From an uncultured Clostridia bacterium (GTDB lineage Bacteria; Bacillota; Clostridia; Lachnospirales; Lachnospiraceae), in NCBI GenBank assembly GCA_947385955.1, contig CANDNA010000011.1, positions 1 to 64,000 on the forward strand: DNA of 64,000 nucleotides, given 5' to 3'. Below, in pieces: positions 43,363-52,718 of the stretch (position 1 is the stretch's first letter; every line of letters starts with the position of its first letter). Under the pieces are notes generated by a model, which was not told the DNA's origin, did no database searches, and was given only the letters and a program-made list of their open reading frames with translations. Made by a program: the position numbers and the translations under genes.

Positions 43363-44429
43363 TACACCGTTCTCCAATTATGCTTTTCCGGGTCCTCATA
43401 CTGATCCCAGAAGGTATCTCCCAGATTGATTTTTTCATCTGCAAAATCAATGGTATCCAATGCGGTGGTGGCAATGGATATCACCTTTTTAAAATGTACC
43501 CCTTCCAGAAAGTTCAGTACCTCCACCGGGAATTTCCCACGGATTACCGTACAGTCCGGCCGCAGCGCCCCATAATCAATCAGATCCCTGGGATGAGGCT
43601 TGATGATTACATGAGCGCCCTGGCAGTAATCCCGGATAATATCATGGCAGATCTGTTTTCTGGCCTCCTCGGACTGGGGATGGGGCTGTGTCAGAAACAG
43701 GATACAGTCTCCCTTTGCCTTCTCCCCCAGTTCCTGCACAAAGCGTTCCCCGTCCTCCATAAAAATTTCCAGCATGGTCCGCTTCTGTTCCCCGGTCAGT
43801 CCCTGTTCCAGCGGTTTTCTCGGTACCACCTTATAGTTGGGACCGATATGCCGCAGACAGGACAGATCGTTGACTTCCATATCCAGGCAGTACCTGCCGT
43901 AACCGTTCTGGATAAAGATGATATTCAGGGACGAAAGAAAGGCTTTCAGTTTAAAATGTCCCCGGTTATCATAATGGGCGCCGTCCAGATATTTCAGGCA
44001 GTCCAGCCCGTCCTCCAGGGCATGGTAGCAGATATGTTTATAATTCAGATAATAGCCGATGGGGTCGCTGTCACAATATACGTACACATCCTGATATTGC
44101 TCAAACGGTATGGTCATATAGGGCGCTTCCCGTCTGCCCAGCTTTTTGGTGTACAGGATTCGGTTATACAGATGCCGCAGAATATTATGATAAGATTTCT
44201 TATACTTTGCCAGTTCCGGAAAGAAACTGTCTTTTTTTTCATCCAACAGATACACGTGGGCAAAAACCCCGCATTTCTCCAGCCGTCCCTTCAGCACCGA
44301 CAGGTCGGAAGAGATCGTGCTCAGGGCAATATCCGCCTGTCCCTGCTGCTCCGCGGGCAGGGCAAATTCCTTTAACAATGTCACATAAATATTGTAAAAG
44401 GTATGGCAAACATAGATTCTCTCTTTCAT
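43362..44429 (-). CDS. GT52-like sialyltransferase family protein, candidate nonulosonic acid (Pse) transferase
   Basis: 355 residues. ERIYVCHTFYNIYVTLLKE is the usual N-terminus of GT52 lipooligosaccharide sialyltransferases. YHALEDGLDCL provides the acidic D/E-D/E-G motif, IIKPHPRDLIDY the His-Pro motif for the CMP donor, and SIATTALDTI the late Ser/Thr stretch. Group B streptococcal CpsK is also GT52, so a Gram-positive example is known. Because this locus makes CMP-Pse and shows no NeuA/NeuB, the donor is probably CMP-Pse or a derivative. ATG 44429 overlaps the GT4 stop (ATGA) and has AAGGAG nine bases upstream. Confidence 0.82.
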   Translation of the reverse strand: MKERIYVCHTFYNIYVTLLKEFALPAEQQGQADIALSTISSDLSVLKGRLEKCGVFAHVYLLDEKKDSFFPELAKYKKSYHNILRHLYNRILYTKKLGRREAPYMTIPFEQYQDVYVYCDSDPIGYYLNYKHICYHALEDGLDCLKYLDGAHYDNRGHFKLKAFLSSLNIIFIQNGYGRYCLDMEVNDLSCLRHIGPNYKVVPRKPLEQGLTGEQKRTMLEIFMEDGERFVQELGEKAKGDCILFLTQPHPQSEEARKQICHDIIRDYCQGAHVIIKPHPRDLIDYGALRPDCTVIRGKFPVEVLNFLEGVHFKKVISIATTALDTIDFADEKINLGDTFWDQYEDPEKHNWRTV

Positions 44430-45616
44430 CTTCCGCATCTCCTTGTATAGTCATATCCCTCTGCGGGAGATATGACCGGCGCCCGGCTTAAGGGCCCCTC
44501 CTGATTGACCACCATCTGTCCCTGCAGCAGACCTTCCGCAAACGCCAGCAGGCTTTCCGCCGCATAGGCCGGATTCCACAAGCTGACAATCGTGTCATAT
44601 GCATTTTTTCCCAGATGTCTGCGCAGATGAGCCTCCCGTACAAGCTGCATTCCGTATTTCAAAAATTCCGCCCGGTCCCCGTCCTGATACACCATACCGT
44701 TTTTCTCATGGCGCAGCAAAAACGGCACCGCACCCACAGCGGCATCCGCGATGACCGCACAGCCGCTGTTCATGGCCTCATTGAGGACAGCGCCCCAGCC
44801 CTCCAGATAATTGCTTGTCATCAGGAACACATCCGCCCGTTCCATATAGCCCCGGACTGTCTGAGGGTTCTGATACCCTGTAAAAGTCACCGAATCCCCC
44901 AGTCCGCTCTCTGACACTTCTTTTCGCAGCGCTTCTTCCATCTCACCGCCCCCTGCCATCGTCAGATGAAAAGGCAGCCCTTCCTTTTTCAGCTCTTTTG
45001 CCAGTAAAACGGCATATTCGGGATGCTTTAACGGAAGGAAACGGCCTGCAAACAAAAGTTCTGCCGGTTTCTCCCCGGCTCCCGGCTTCTCCGCCAGCAG
45101 TTTTTCGATGTCATAGGTTTTCAGCTCTGTAAAATAGCCCCATTGAAACATTTTGTCCGGATACGACCGGACAATATGAAAATCCGATGCCACATAGGCG
45201 CCGGAGCAGAGCAGATAGACATCTTTGCCCCGGTATCTGGTATGGTCCTTATATTTTTTGATCAGCCCTCTGGGCGATATGGCCTTCCACTGCCCCTCCC
45301 GGTACAGCCGTTCACTGTAACGGATCACTACCTTGCCGCTCTGGAGCCTCTCCTCAATGTAGCTTTCTTCTTCCACACCGCCAAATACCACCACATCACT
45401 GTCTGCCACCAGCCCCCGGCAGACTTCCGGCTCCTGATACCAGCACTTTAAATAAGGCAGACTGTTTTCCTCCACAGCCCAGCCCATCTCCTGCCGCTCC
45501 TGCTCCATCCGCCGGGTCTGAATGAAATGATAGTCCCCGCCCAGTTTTTCATACAGGATGGAGGACACCGGTATTTGATGGTGATTGATATAATTAGACA
45601 CAAAGGTAAATTTCAT
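44426..45616 (-). CDS. Glycosyltransferase family 4
   Basis: 396 residues. KFTFVSNYINHHQIPVSSIL starts the acceptor domain, ELLFAGRFLPLKHPEYAV the donor domain, and SNYLEGWGAVLNEAMNSG carries the donor EX7E motif. This build (two-part GT-B with the HHQIP start) recurs in capsule loci. ATG 45616 is chosen since GGAG is seven bases upstream; the frame to 45727 overlaps the upstream GT4. It shares a 23-base overlap with that gene and is followed by the GT52 gene. Donor sugar unknown. Confidence 0.88.
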   Translation of the reverse strand: MKFTFVSNYINHHQIPVSSILYEKLGGDYHFIQTRRMEQERQEMGWAVEENSLPYLKCWYQEPEVCRGLVADSDVVVFGGVEEESYIEERLQSGKVVIRYSERLYREGQWKAISPRGLIKKYKDHTRYRGKDVYLLCSGAYVASDFHIVRSYPDKMFQWGYFTELKTYDIEKLLAEKPGAGEKPAELLFAGRFLPLKHPEYAVLLAKELKKEGLPFHLTMAGGGEMEEALRKEVSESGLGDSVTFTGYQNPQTVRGYMERADVFLMTSNYLEGWGAVLNEAMNSGCAVIADAAVGAVPFLLRHEKNGMVYQDGDRAEFLKYGMQLVREAHLRRHLGKNAYDTIVSLWNPAYAAESLLAFAEGLLQGQMVVNQEGPLSRAPVISPAEGYDYTRRCGR

Positions 45617-46874
45617 GATAGATCTCCAACAGACGTCTGTAATTGGTTTGTGCATCATGGGTTTTGAGTGCACGCATCCGGGCCGTCCGGCCCAGTTTTT
45701 CCACTTCGGCTCTGTTGTTTTTGTCAAACACGTAACAAAGCCGCTCTGTCAGCGCATCCGTATCTCCTGCCGGATACAGAAGCCCTTCTTCCCCGCTGCG
45801 AAGCATGGACGAAACGCCGCCGGCATCGGAGCTGATCACCGGCATCCCCACCAGCATGGCCTCTCCCACAGAATTGGGAGAATTTTCAATGGAGGAAGGG
45901 GATACAAATACGTGACTGCCCAAAAACCGCCCAAGCATCTGCTCTTCATCCAGCCTGCCCAGAAAGGTAACTGCCTGTTCCAGATGATACTTTCTGATCA
46001 GTTCCCGCAGGTACAGTCCATAACCCGACAATTTCAGCCTTTCCTTCCAGGTGGAAGCGCGGGTAATCTCATCCCCGGCCACAAAGATATGTGCCGGCGG
46101 GAACCGTTTCAATACCCCGGACATAGCTTCCAGAAGATAATGCAGGCCCTTGATGGGGTAATTTCCCTGGCTGACAAAGATACTGCAGGGCATACATGCC
46201 TCACTGTCCCATACCGGCCCATAAAAAGATTCCCGCAGCGTTTCATTCATAAAATGATACACTGCAGAGGGATTGACCCGCTTTGTCCACATCCGGTCCC
46301 AGTCCGTCCGGCCGGTCACATGGCCTGTCCTTTTCAGCGCTTCCTGCTCAAAAGCGCCCCGCAGCCTGTATTTTTCCTGCTGTCTGATCAGATTGTCCCG
46401 TTTCAGAAAATCCCGCAGCGATGTCCTGCGCCGTATCTGTTCCGGCAAATCCGCCATATACGCATCCGCATAGACAAAACAAAGCCCCTGTATACCGATC
46501 AGCGTCCGCTCCGGCCGGTGAAACGCTCTGGTCATAGCCAGGGTATGCGGATATTCCGTCCCGAAAATATGCACGAGATCCGGCTGAAAATCCATCAGTA
46601 TCTGTAAAAGGCGTTCTTCCACTGCCTTATCATACCGTTCCGGATGCACCGTATCCTCCGAAAATCCATACCACCGGATGCCGTCCAGCTCTCCCTGTAT
46701 GGACCCCGTCCCTTCTCCGGACGGAAAACAGAGTCCCAACTCCAACTCCGGCGGATGTTCTCTTTGCAGCTTTGCCGCCAGTCCCGACAGCCAGCCTTCT
46801 TTATTGCTGGCCGGCAGTCCCAGATGCGCCGCAATCACCGGGAGCATGATGTTACACAGCCACAGTACCTTCAT
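45594..46874 (-). CDS. Glycosyltransferase family 4
   Basis: 426 residues. KVLWLCNIMLPVIAAHLGL opens the protein, PDLVHIFGTEYPHTLAM sits in the first domain, and HVFVSPSSIENSPNSVGEA holds the donor EX7E-type motif, with FVSQGNYPIKGLHYLLEAM opening the second domain. The -SIENSPNS- motif is characteristic of a GT4 subgroup in capsule clusters. ATG 46874 overlaps the GT2 stop (ATGA) and has AGGAG five bases upstream. Linkage unknown; works in the cytoplasm. Confidence 0.88.
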   Translation of the reverse strand: MKVLWLCNIMLPVIAAHLGLPASNKEGWLSGLAAKLQREHPPELELGLCFPSGEGTGSIQGELDGIRWYGFSEDTVHPERYDKAVEERLLQILMDFQPDLVHIFGTEYPHTLAMTRAFHRPERTLIGIQGLCFVYADAYMADLPEQIRRRTSLRDFLKRDNLIRQQEKYRLRGAFEQEALKRTGHVTGRTDWDRMWTKRVNPSAVYHFMNETLRESFYGPVWDSEACMPCSIFVSQGNYPIKGLHYLLEAMSGVLKRFPPAHIFVAGDEITRASTWKERLKLSGYGLYLRELIRKYHLEQAVTFLGRLDEEQMLGRFLGSHVFVSPSSIENSPNSVGEAMLVGMPVISSDAGGVSSMLRSGEEGLLYPAGDTDALTERLCYVFDKNNRAEVEKLGRTARMRALKTHDAQTNYRRLLEIYHEIYLCV

Positions 46875-47686
46875 CCTTTCTCCTGCCCTCTTCTCTGATA
46901 AATGCACGCCTTGATCTTATTATAAATGCCTGCCAGATTTTTATTCCGGGCAATCCTGGTCCGCAGCGGCGCAAGAGAAAGCAAAAGCAGCAGACGAAAC
47001 CGTAAAATCTGTGCCTTGCTCATATATTTTTCCGTAATCGCCTTATGCTCTCTGGCAGAACGCTTTTCATTCTCTTCCGTTTCCGAAAAACCGCCTCCCT
47101 CATAGGAAGCAATCACAATCTGCAGATAGACCGGCCTCACACCGTCCTCAAAATAGCTGCCCAGAAAATGTTCATAATCGGCCCGCACCCGATAAGCGGG
47201 TTTGTAGTGCCGGCGGCGCATCAGGCTCCGGGCATACAGGCACGCCTGATGGCAGGGGATATTCCGATAGCAGGCAAATGCATTGATCCGGGGATTGGAA
47301 ACCACCTTCGCTTCCACAGTCCGGTTATAAATATCCCCATAATAAATTTCGGAAGATGCCCGGTCGGTGCCGATCCAGGCCCCTGCTTTTTCCAGCACCT
47401 TTTCATGATAAAGATAATCGCCGCAGTTCAGATAGAGCAGATAATCGCCCTCTGCCAGCAGCGTTGCCTGATTCATAGCATCATAGATTCCCTTATCCTT
47501 TTGCCGCACAATCCGTATCCTGTCATCTTCCGGCAGCTTTTCCACCGAACCGTCCGAAGACATGCCGTCTTTTATGATAATCTCATAATCCGAATAGGTC
47601 TGTGCCAGAATACTTTTCACTGTCCGGCTCAGTTTATCCCCTGCATTCAGGCAGACTACAATAATACTGAATCTGATCCGCTTCAT
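46871..47686 (-). CDS. Family 2 glycosyltransferase (WcaA/Colanic-type)
   Basis: 271 residues. FSIIVVCLNAGDKL and YEIIIKDGMSSDGSVEK open the GT-A domain; QKDKGIYDAMNQATLLAEG and LYLNCGDYLY (acidic metal site as CGD) follow. The KDGxSxDGT and GIYDAMN pattern is typical of capsule GT2 enzymes related to WcaA. The C-terminal part is basic and ends without membrane helices. The upstream ribosome site is poor, so translation may be coupled to the EpsG-like gene, which ends 3 bases earlier. Sugar unknown. Confidence 0.87.
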   Translation of the reverse strand: MKRIRFSIIVVCLNAGDKLSRTVKSILAQTYSDYEIIIKDGMSSDGSVEKLPEDDRIRIVRQKDKGIYDAMNQATLLAEGDYLLYLNCGDYLYHEKVLEKAGAWIGTDRASSEIYYGDIYNRTVEAKVVSNPRINAFACYRNIPCHQACLYARSLMRRRHYKPAYRVRADYEHFLGSYFEDGVRPVYLQIVIASYEGGGFSETEENEKRSAREHKAITEKYMSKAQILRFRLLLLLSLAPLRTRIARNKNLAGIYNKIKACIYQRRGQEKG

Positions 47687-47689
47687 TTC

Positions 47690-48790
47690 CTACACCGCCT
47701 TTCCAACGATCTCCCCTGGGAAAATCCATGTATGATAAGGCACGATCCGCACCAGCAGATCCTGCGCCTTTACCAAAAATACGCCAAAATAAAGTACTGC
47801 GGCTGCCACCACCACAATGTTCCAGAATCTCTGCTGCCGCACATCTCCAATCCGCCTGATCAGCGACGGCAGCAGAAAGATATGCCCCGCCGTCATATAA
47901 TAACCGATTCTTGAAATTTCCGGCAGAAAGGAACCGCAGGTATACAAAAGCAGCGCAAACAGATTCAGATGAAAGTAAAACCGGTTCTGCTGATTTCCTT
48001 CAACGGCCCTGTGATAATAGAACAGGGACAGCACAAATACCCCGAAAATACGTACAATATTGATCAATGAAGTGCCGCCGTCCAGATAGGACGTATCCTC
48101 ATAGCTGGGATACAGTCTGATAATCAGTTTCAGATACAGCTTGGAAAACACCAGCCCGCTGGATGCAAATACCGCCAGGGCCGCAAGCTGCCACCGTTTC
48201 CAGGGCAGAGCCGCCAGCAGATATACGGGAATCACCAACAGCACCGATTTGTGTATTGTGGCCGTCGGTAAAATCAGCAGAATAAATTTCACGTACTGCC
48301 CTTTCAGCACATACTTCATGGAAAATACGGCAACCGACCATGCCAGATAGTACCGGACCGTATTCAGGCTCTGAAAATAATAGCTCAATGTCATAAACAG
48401 AAAAAAGGAAAACAGAAAGTGTTCACTCTGGTCATATATGGCCTTCAGCATAAACCCCACCGTCACGAATGCAAACAGTCCGAAAATGGAAATCCCCGCA
48501 TCCGCGCCGAACAGAAACTGCATCAGCAGCACCACTGCATTAAACCCAAATTCTGTGGGCACCACCTGATGCAGCGGGATCAGATGAAAAAATTCCTCAT
48601 ACCGGCTGTAATCATTTCCCACCTGATACCGGCAGAAAGACACGCCGAACAGAAAGACAAACAGCGTAAGCAGGCATACATAATTGCATGCCTGCTGTCT
48701 GGTAAGTATCACTCCCGGCCCGGCTTCCTGTTTTTTAATCAGGGCAGCCGTCCCCACGGTCAGTATCGTCAGTATGATATAGACTGTCAT
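47690..48790 (-). CDS. EpsG-family polysaccharide polymerase (Wzy-type)
   Basis: 366 residues, about ten helices. FCRYQVGNDYSRYEEFF is the first outside loop of EpsG proteins and SLNTVRYYLAWSVAVFSMKYVLKG is the signature helix (R-x-x-L-A). HKSVLLVIPVYL is also conserved. It joins flipped repeat units outside the membrane and would be the polymerase of the first block. It overlaps the GT2 stop by ATGA at 48790. The fold call is good; EpsG members are diverse in repeat unit. Confidence 0.88.
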   Translation of the reverse strand: MTVYIILTILTVGTAALIKKQEAGPGVILTRQQACNYVCLLTLFVFLFGVSFCRYQVGNDYSRYEEFFHLIPLHQVVPTEFGFNAVVLLMQFLFGADAGISIFGLFAFVTVGFMLKAIYDQSEHFLFSFFLFMTLSYYFQSLNTVRYYLAWSVAVFSMKYVLKGQYVKFILLILPTATIHKSVLLVIPVYLLAALPWKRWQLAALAVFASSGLVFSKLYLKLIIRLYPSYEDTSYLDGGTSLINIVRIFGVFVLSLFYYHRAVEGNQQNRFYFHLNLFALLLYTCGSFLPEISRIGYYMTAGHIFLLPSLIRRIGDVRQQRFWNIVVVAAAVLYFGVFLVKAQDLLVRIVPYHTWIFPGEIVGKAV

Positions 48791-49575
48791 CCTCTCGCCT
48801 CCCGCAGACCGTCACACATCAGGGCATATGCCCGTTTCACCGGAATTTCCCGGCACATCACCCCGCGATGGCGCAAAAGAAACTGCAGGGCCATCGGCCT
48901 GGCCAGCCTGCCGTACAGAAATGCATAGAGCACACCCCGGTCAAAGAAAAATTTCTCATGATATCCGGAAAACCAGGTGGACTTCCGTTCTTCTTCCCGT
49001 CCGATGGTCACCGGTGTCTTATATACTTTCATACCGCTTTTGATGCAGTCCCGGATAAACAGGCTGTCCTCTCCATTGCTGTAGCGGGCGCCGCCGCCAA
49101 ACAGCAGAGAAAAGGAAACATGCTTTTTGTGCATGACCTCTCTGCGCAACGCAAAGCTATAGGCCGGGTATCTGCCGCAGTTCCAGCGGCCTACTCTGCC
49201 ATAGGTATCCGTATGATAGGTCCGTCTTGCCTCACATACCTCCACGTTGAACAGGAGCATATCCGCCTCCGGGTGACGGGCAAACTCTCTGGTCACCTTT
49301 TCCGGATAGTCCCCGTCATATATGATGTCTTCATCCGCAAACAGGCAGATATCCTGATCCGCGCGCAGCAGCGCATTGTTCCGGCTCAGTCCCACACCTT
49401 TCTCCCGCAGACTGTAAACCCGGATCAGAGCGCCTTCCCGACGGATTTCCTCATAGGCAAAATGATCACACTGATTGATCAGAACGGCATCGCTGCGGAC
49501 ATTCATTTTTTCCACCAGCCTGGCAGGGTCCTGGTTTACTGCCGAAATCAAAAGCTGTAAACTCATTGTTTTCAT
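48787..49575 (-). CDS. Family 2-like glycosyltransferase (GT-A)
   Basis: 262 residues. LQLLISAVNQDP starts the fold, SLREKGVGLSRNNALLRADQDICLFADEDIIYDGDY carries the GT-A metal motif (ADED), and SLLFGGGARYSNGEDSLFIRDC the acceptor-side Asp. This short group lacks the classic SVIIPxYN start but is common in capsule loci. ATG 49575 overlaps the Wzz stop (ATGA) with GAGG eight bases upstream; the longer frame to 49803 is overlap with the Wzz gene. Donor unknown. Confidence 0.84.
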   Translation of the reverse strand: MKTMSLQLLISAVNQDPARLVEKMNVRSDAVLINQCDHFAYEEIRREGALIRVYSLREKGVGLSRNNALLRADQDICLFADEDIIYDGDYPEKVTREFARHPEADMLLFNVEVCEARRTYHTDTYGRVGRWNCGRYPAYSFALRREVMHKKHVSFSLLFGGGARYSNGEDSLFIRDCIKSGMKVYKTPVTIGREEERKSTWFSGYHEKFFFDRGVLYAFLYGRLARPMALQFLLRHRGVMCREIPVKRAYALMCDGLREARG

Positions 49576-50549
49576 GGCTGTTTCCTCTTTTTTCCTGTAA
49601 AATACAGGCGGTACAGACTTTTGTCCGCGCCGGTGATCACCGCACCCAGGATCGGGCAGCCCGTAAGCCCCGCTTCCCGCACCCATCGCTCCAGCAGTCT
49701 GCCATTGCCGCTTCCACAGGGAATCCGCAGGATGATCCCCCATCCGTTTTCTCTGGCTTCTTTGGGGATTCTCACCTCCCGCTCTCCGGTATCGGCGTAC
49801 CACACATGCTCCATCCCCCTGGAAACCAGCTCCACATGCTCCTGCAAAAGCGCATCGCCGCTCTCCTCTTCTCCGGCAAAGGTCACCCCCAGCACCGGAT
49901 AAGGATACCGCTTTTCAAAGTCAGAAGGGACATACACAGAATCATCCAGGATGCGGGCATAAGCCAGCCCCAGCAGGGACAGGATAAAGCCGATGACCAT
50001 GCCTGCTGCTACTGCCCGCATGGTTTCATCTTCCACTACCACCAGCGCTGCCTTCCAGCGCCCCCACAGCTCTATCTTTTCAAATTCCACCTGTTCCTCT
50101 CCGAATCTGGCCAGAGCCTTTTCGGATGCCTTCAGGATACGGTTTGTTTCCTCCGGATCAGGAGTTCTGACAGTCACCGTCAAAAGGCGGATGTCAGATA
50201 ATATATCAGCCGTTATCGAATCTTCCACCATCTCCCGGTCCGTTTCCGGAGGAAGCTCTTCCATAATCTTGTCCATAATCGGGTCGGTTTTCATCAGATC
50301 ATTCCAGGTATACCCGTTATAATATTGATACGCATCTCCGTTGTCGTCGGCGGCAAAGGTCAGATGCACCTTGGATTCAGCCTCATATTCCCTGGCCGGG
50401 GCATACAGAACATGCAAAATCATATACACCCCCCCTGCCAGAAGCCCTCCCGCCAGAGCGCCTGCCAGTGAAATCCATATTTTTCTGCGGTACAAAAGAA
50501 CCAGGAGCTTCAGATCCAGTCCTTCCTTCATCCATTCTCTTTCTGTCAT
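49572..50549 (-). CDS. Wzz/CapA-like chain-length determinant with a degenerate kinase-like tail
   Basis: 325 residues. Helix 1 is at about 24-46; a soluble outside part has the Wzz pattern (DLMKTDPIMDKIMEELP, RLLTVTVRTPDPEETNRILKA); helix 2 is at about 178-199. The inside tail (about 200-325) includes LDDSVYVPSDFEKRYPYPVLGV and TGCPILGAVITGADKSLYRLYF, like the end of BY-kinases, but shows no Walker A loop. So it seems a Wzz with a kinase-like part that cannot bind ATP in the usual way. No BY-kinase or phosphatase is nearby. It likely sets chain length with EpsG. Confidence 0.78.
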   Translation of the reverse strand: MTEREWMKEGLDLKLLVLLYRRKIWISLAGALAGGLLAGGVYMILHVLYAPAREYEAESKVHLTFAADDNGDAYQYYNGYTWNDLMKTDPIMDKIMEELPPETDREMVEDSITADILSDIRLLTVTVRTPDPEETNRILKASEKALARFGEEQVEFEKIELWGRWKAALVVVEDETMRAVAAGMVIGFILSLLGLAYARILDDSVYVPSDFEKRYPYPVLGVTFAGEEESGDALLQEHVELVSRGMEHVWYADTGEREVRIPKEARENGWGIILRIPCGSGNGRLLERWVREAGLTGCPILGAVITGADKSLYRLYFTGKKRKQP

Positions 50550-50569
50550 GCCGCCCTCTTTTCCACACG

Positions 50570-51931
50570 CTATTTTTTCAGTGCCGTCGTCTGGCTGCTG
50601 TCCACGCCTTCTGTGCTTTCCGGACGGAACAGAATCTTTAATGTCAACAGCATCAGCTTAATATCCAGCCAGACAGAATAGTTCTCAATATAAAATAAAT
50701 CCAGTTTTAATTTATCATAAGGGGTCGTATTATACTTTCCATATACTTGAGCATAACCGGCCAGTCCTGCCTTTACCTTCGTACGGAAGATAAACTCCGG
50801 CATATCCTCCACATACTGAAGGATGATCTCCGGGCGTTCCGGACGGGGACCGATAAAGGTCATTTCCCCCTTCAGAATATTGAATAACTGGGGCAGCTCA
50901 TCAATCCGTACCATACGGATAAATTTCCCCACCGGCGTAATCCGGTCATCATGTTTGGATGCCAGTCTTGCCACTCCGTCTTTTTCCGCATCCACCCGCA
51001 TGCTCCGGAATTTCAGAATATAAAATTCCTTCATATCTCTTGTACACCGAACCTGCTTATACAAAACCGGCCCTCTGTCATAGGCCTTGATGGCAATGGC
51101 CGTCAGCAGCATAATCGGGGAAGAGATGATACAAAGAAGCAGCGCACAGACAAAATCAATGGTACGTTTTGCCAGCCGCTGGTCAAAGCTCAGCACATAT
51201 TCTCTGGTCAGCAGAATGGGGGTATCAAACAGATGGAGCTGGTCGGCTCCTTTGATCAGAATATCCGGTATCTTCGGCATCATATAAACCCGGATGCCCA
51301 CGCCAAAGCAAAACTTGTACAGCTTATTCCGAATCTGTGCCGGAATGTCCCAGAGTATCACACCGTCATACCCCTGCTCTGCCTCCCGGCAGATCACTTC
51401 CGCACCCATACCGATATGAATGCTTTTGCTCACCTGATACTTGTCCTTTCTGGTGGCAAACTTCTGCAGAATGTCCTCCACCGGACGGTCCCCGTGTACC
51501 AACAGCAGATTTCTGGGTGAAAAAATACGTCTGTAAATCCCCGCACTGCCCATCGTCCACAGGACAATTACCGCCGCTTCTGACAAGGTCATATAAAACA
51601 GGGGCCGGATATCCAGAAATCCCCTCACCATCAGACACATTTGCAGATACGTAATGGCATTGACGCAGAGGGTGGCAAATACCTGGGAAAACATCACTTC
51701 ACCGTAACGCAGATACCCGATCCGCATACCGCCATACATCTGAGAAAAGAAAAACAACAACACCACATAGACAAACAGCATCAGCAGATGCCCTTTGAAA
51801 TAAAACTTCAGATACATCCGTTCACTGTAATAACCATACCAGAATACCGCGTAAATCCCCATCTGCATGGCAATGCAGATAGACGACATGGCAATCTGAA
51901 TCAGCCTTTTGTATGTTTCCAGTTTTTTCAT
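50570..51931 (-). CDS. Polyprenyl glycosylphosphotransferase (WbaP/WcaJ-type initiating transferase)
   Basis: 453 residues. Four N-terminal helices (about 10-130), a CoA-binding-like central domain, then the catalytic domain with a hydrophobic helix near 260-285. GPVLYKQVRCTRDMKEFYILKFRSM, MVRIDELPQLFNILKGEM (catalytic Asp-Glu) and IGPRPERPE are the transferase motifs. It puts a hexose or N-acetylhexosamine phosphate on undecaprenyl phosphate to start the first glycan. GAGGAG is nine bases before ATG 51931. A second, small initiator (16241-16858) is in the locus. Confidence 0.93.
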   Translation of the reverse strand: MKKLETYKRLIQIAMSSICIAMQMGIYAVFWYGYYSERMYLKFYFKGHLLMLFVYVVLLFFFSQMYGGMRIGYLRYGEVMFSQVFATLCVNAITYLQMCLMVRGFLDIRPLFYMTLSEAAVIVLWTMGSAGIYRRIFSPRNLLLVHGDRPVEDILQKFATRKDKYQVSKSIHIGMGAEVICREAEQGYDGVILWDIPAQIRNKLYKFCFGVGIRVYMMPKIPDILIKGADQLHLFDTPILLTREYVLSFDQRLAKRTIDFVCALLLCIISSPIMLLTAIAIKAYDRGPVLYKQVRCTRDMKEFYILKFRSMRVDAEKDGVARLASKHDDRITPVGKFIRMVRIDELPQLFNILKGEMTFIGPRPERPEIILQYVEDMPEFIFRTKVKAGLAGYAQVYGKYNTTPYDKLKLDLFYIENYSVWLDIKLMLLTLKILFRPESTEGVDSSQTTALKK

Positions 51932-51944
51932 AATGTCTGTCTCC

Positions 51945-52706
51945 TCAAACTCTGCGCAGAACCGCCCGCACCGCGTAGAAGATAAAATTGTACATACTGT
52001 AGGGCAGTGACAGCCCTTCCACCCGTCGATAGAGATTCCAGATTCTCCGGATTGCCTCTATCTTATTGGAAGAAAGCGTCCCTGTACTTCTTCGGTACAG
52101 CACCAGATTCCGATCCAGCCCGTAAGCTGTATACCCATGCCGGAGTATATTCCACCAGGCAGCCGTATCCTCACTTTTCACAGGCGGCATACAAAGCAGC
52201 GCTTTCGGTACGATATGAGTATCAAACAGTACGGTGGAGGTGAAAATCGTGGTATTTTTCAGCGCCTGTCTGTAACTGAGTGTTTCCGGCACCCGCACCA
52301 CCCGGCCTGTGCCCTTTCCGCTTTCATCGGCAAATTCATAACCGCTGAATACAAACCCGGCCTGACGGGCTTCCATAAATGCCAGTCCGGCCGAAAGCCT
52401 GTCCTGTTTCCACAGATCGTCGCTGTCCAGAAATGCAATGTATCTGCCGGATGCTTCTTCCAGCCCCCGGTTGCGTGCCGCTGCCGCACCCAGGTTTTCC
52501 GGCTGACGCAGCAGCCGGATCCTGGAATCCTCTTTGCCATACCGCAGTACAATCTCCGGTCCTTCATCGCGGGAACAGTCATCCACCAGCAGCAGTTCCC
52601 AGTCCTGCTCTTCCTGACTGCGGACAGACTCGATGGTTTCCCTCAGAAAAGCCGCCGCCTGATACATCGGAACAATGATACTTACTTTTGTTTTCATATG
52701 GTACAT
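51945..52706 (-). CDS. Family 2 glycosyltransferase
   Basis: 253 residues. KVSIIVPMYQAAAFLRETI, LLLVDDCSRDEGPEI, ENLGAAAARNRGLEEASGRYIAFLDSDDLW and SEDTAAWWNIL are the full GT-A set, including the LDSDD metal motif and the acceptor Glu/Asp. Close to the WcaA/SpsA group. ATG 52706 has AGGA six bases upstream; ATG 52697 is the alternative. It is made just after the GtrB-like GT2 and before the initiating transferase, so it likely adds the second or third sugar. Confidence 0.9.
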   Translation of the reverse strand: MYHMKTKVSIIVPMYQAAAFLRETIESVRSQEEQDWELLLVDDCSRDEGPEIVLRYGKEDSRIRLLRQPENLGAAAARNRGLEEASGRYIAFLDSDDLWKQDRLSAGLAFMEARQAGFVFSGYEFADESGKGTGRVVRVPETLSYRQALKNTTIFTSTVLFDTHIVPKALLCMPPVKSEDTAAWWNILRHGYTAYGLDRNLVLYRRSTGTLSSNKIEAIRRIWNLYRRVEGLSLPYSMYNFIFYAVRAVLRRV

Positions 52707-52718
52707 TCCGTTTCCTGG

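Noticed and set aside
49572-50549. Active tyrosine autokinase domain
   Set aside because: No Walker A or A' loop is present in the tail.
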